A DNA stretch of 30,408 bases, taken from NCBI GenBank assembly GCA_934371505.1, contig CAKRNW010000013.1:1-30408 (forward strand). The letters run 5' to 3'. Positions 29,474-30,408 of the stretch are shown piece by piece; position 1 is the stretch's first letter, and each line of letters starts with the position of its first letter. This stretch comes from an uncultured Lachnospiraceae bacterium (GTDB lineage: Bacteria > Bacillota > Clostridia > Lachnospirales > Lachnospiraceae). The notes below the pieces were generated by a model. It was not told the DNA's origin. It was given only the letters and a program-made list of their open reading frames with translations, and made no database searches. Made by a program: the position numbers and the translations under genes.

Positions 29474-30408
29474 TTATTCACTAATGTTAAACTCAACAGT
29501 ATCCTGTGCGTTCTGAATCTCTTCATCAATATCAGCACCATTCTGTACTACGTTAGTGATTGCATCGGTCAGTGCACTTCTAATGTCATTGTAGTATGCA
29601 CCGTAGTTGATTGCGGGAACTTTGCCTGCGAACTCAACGATGTCTTTGTATACAGCCTGTCCGCCGTAGAAATCAGAGGTCTGATTGTAAACATCAGAGT
29701 CTGCTGCAGGCAGATAACTGGAAATTGCACCAGCGTTGGGAAGTAAATCATCGTATAATTCAACGCTGCCACCGAAGGTTGTCTTTAAGAAATCGAATGC
29801 TAACTCGGTGTTCTTGCAGTTAGAAGATACTGCCCAGCTTGCACCACCACAGTTTGCGTAGTTGGTAGCACCGTCAATACCCTCTAAAGCGGGCATGTTT
29901 ACGATAGCCCATTTACCGGACTGGTCTTCTGCAGCCTGGATGGAGGACATAATCCAGCATCCCTGGATCACACCGGCAGCATCACCTTTGTTCATGGATG
30001 CAATGTACTGATCCCAGTCGGTGTAGTCAACCATGATACCCTCATCAATTAACTCTTTGTAAACTTTGATTGCTTCTTTCAGAGCTTCATTGTCAACCAT
30101 GTGAACCTGGCCATCAACGATGGGAGATGCACCTGCGGACTGTAACATCTCGATAACGATCTCAGAACCGCCGGAGCTTGTCAGCATGGGAACGCCGTTT
30201 GCATCAACAACCTTTTTCGCCAGATCCATGAACTCAGACCAGGTTGTGTCTTTGAAATCCTCAACGGTAAGACCAGCGTTCTCTACCATATCGGAACGGA
30301 TTGCCATAATGGATGCACCATTATCGAAAGGAATACCGTAGTGTTTGCCATCTGCGGTAGAATCTCCTAATTTACCACCGGAGAAATCATCAAAGTTGAT
30401 ACCGGAAT
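29474..30408 (-). CDS. CUT1 sugar-binding protein (extracellular solute-binding protein family 1), N-terminus missing
   Basis: At least 311 aa; the frame is open to the window end, so the signal peptide and N-terminal lobe start lie outside. The visible part shows the MalE/UgpB-type pattern: YGIPFDNGASIMAIRSDMVE, DTTWSEFMDLAKKV, MNKGDAAGVIQGCWIMSSIQ, WAIVNMPALEG and WAVSSNCKNTELAFDFLKT. It is the first visible gene of the GH136/GH112 operon; the promoter is beyond 30408. By context it would bind lacto-N-tetraose, lacto-N-biose or galacto-N-biose. Confidence 0.9.
   Translation of the reverse strand, partial: SGINFDDFSGGKLGDSTADGKHYGIPFDNGASIMAIRSDMVENAGLTVEDFKDTTWSEFMDLAKKVVDANGVPMLTSSGGSEIVIEMLQSAGASPIVDGQVHMVDNEALKEAIKVYKELIDEGIMVDYTDWDQYIASMNKGDAAGVIQGCWIMSSIQAAEDQSGKWAIVNMPALEGIDGATNYANCGGASWAVSSNCKNTELAFDFLKTTFGGSVELYDDLLPNAGAISSYLPAADSDVYNQTSDFYGGQAVYKDIVEFAGKVPAINYGAYYNDIRSALTDAITNVVQNGADIDEEIQNAQDTVEFNISE

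Noticed and set aside
1..30408. tRNA, rRNA, insertion sequences, prophage or defence genes
   Set aside because: None recognised on either strand; all long frames are accounted for by the catabolic, shell, transport and regulatory genes or their shadows.

Overview
The window comes from an anaerobic gut Firmicute, most likely a Lachnospiraceae member (Roseburia/Blautia/Eubacterium-like). The reasons are a glycyl-radical (B12-independent) fucose/propanediol microcompartment locus, lacto-N-biose phosphorolysis, low-to-medium GC, strong AGGAGG-type ribosome binding sites and sigma-A-type promoters. Genus cannot be fixed from sequence alone. Nearly everything is on the minus strand; only a PHP-domain phosphatase gene, a small lipoprotein gene and an AraC-family regulator gene are on plus.

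Region 1 (1-10494, minus): a long bacterial microcompartment (BMC) operon reading from a promoter at 10466-10494 towards position 1. In transcription order it encodes PduU/EutS-type shell, PduV/EutP GTPase, class II (fuculose-1-phosphate) aldolase, HbpS/PduO-C-like protein, CoA-acylating aldehyde dehydrogenase, MDR alcohol dehydrogenase, four BMC-H shell proteins, PduL phosphotransacylase, EutN-type vertex protein, PduS-like Fe-S flavoprotein, PduT-like trimer, a DeoR regulator, and the N-terminus of a glycyl radical diol dehydratase running off the window. Together: fuculose-1-P to DHAP plus lactaldehyde, lactaldehyde to 1,2-propanediol to propionaldehyde, then propionyl-CoA/propionyl-P and propanol. 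Five cargo proteins carry similar amphipathic encapsulation-type peptides.

Region 2 (10495-15136): an AT-rich divergent control region with about ten helically phased T-tracts, a plus-strand PHP phosphatase, then a minus operon fucU - 144-aa unknown - FGGY sugar kinase - ParA-type ATPase - 82-aa charged protein. The ParA plus small partner, co-transcribed with fucose catabolism and next to the BMC operon, is the best candidate for a little-described system: a positioning/segregation module for this catabolic microcompartment.

Region 3 (15109-23742): a CUT2 sugar ABC transporter (permease, ATPase, permease, lipoprotein binding protein), a divergent small lipoprotein, L-fucose isomerase, and a divergent AraC-family regulator. 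A repeated TTTGCACA element occurs in the intergenic regions of fucU, the transporter and fucI/araC and is a likely shared operator.

Region 4 (23684-30408, minus): a second glycan operon with a CUT1 binding protein (partial), two permeases, a small helical protein and a beta-helix protein that look like the two parts of a GH136 lacto-N-biosidase, and a GH112 lacto-N-biose/galacto-N-biose phosphorylase. No secretion signals are visible on the enzymes, suggesting import of an oligosaccharide such as lacto-N-tetraose and its cleavage inside the cell. The whole window reads as a host-glycan (milk oligosaccharide/mucin) foraging region: fucose to the BMC, lacto-N-biose to the phosphorylase.
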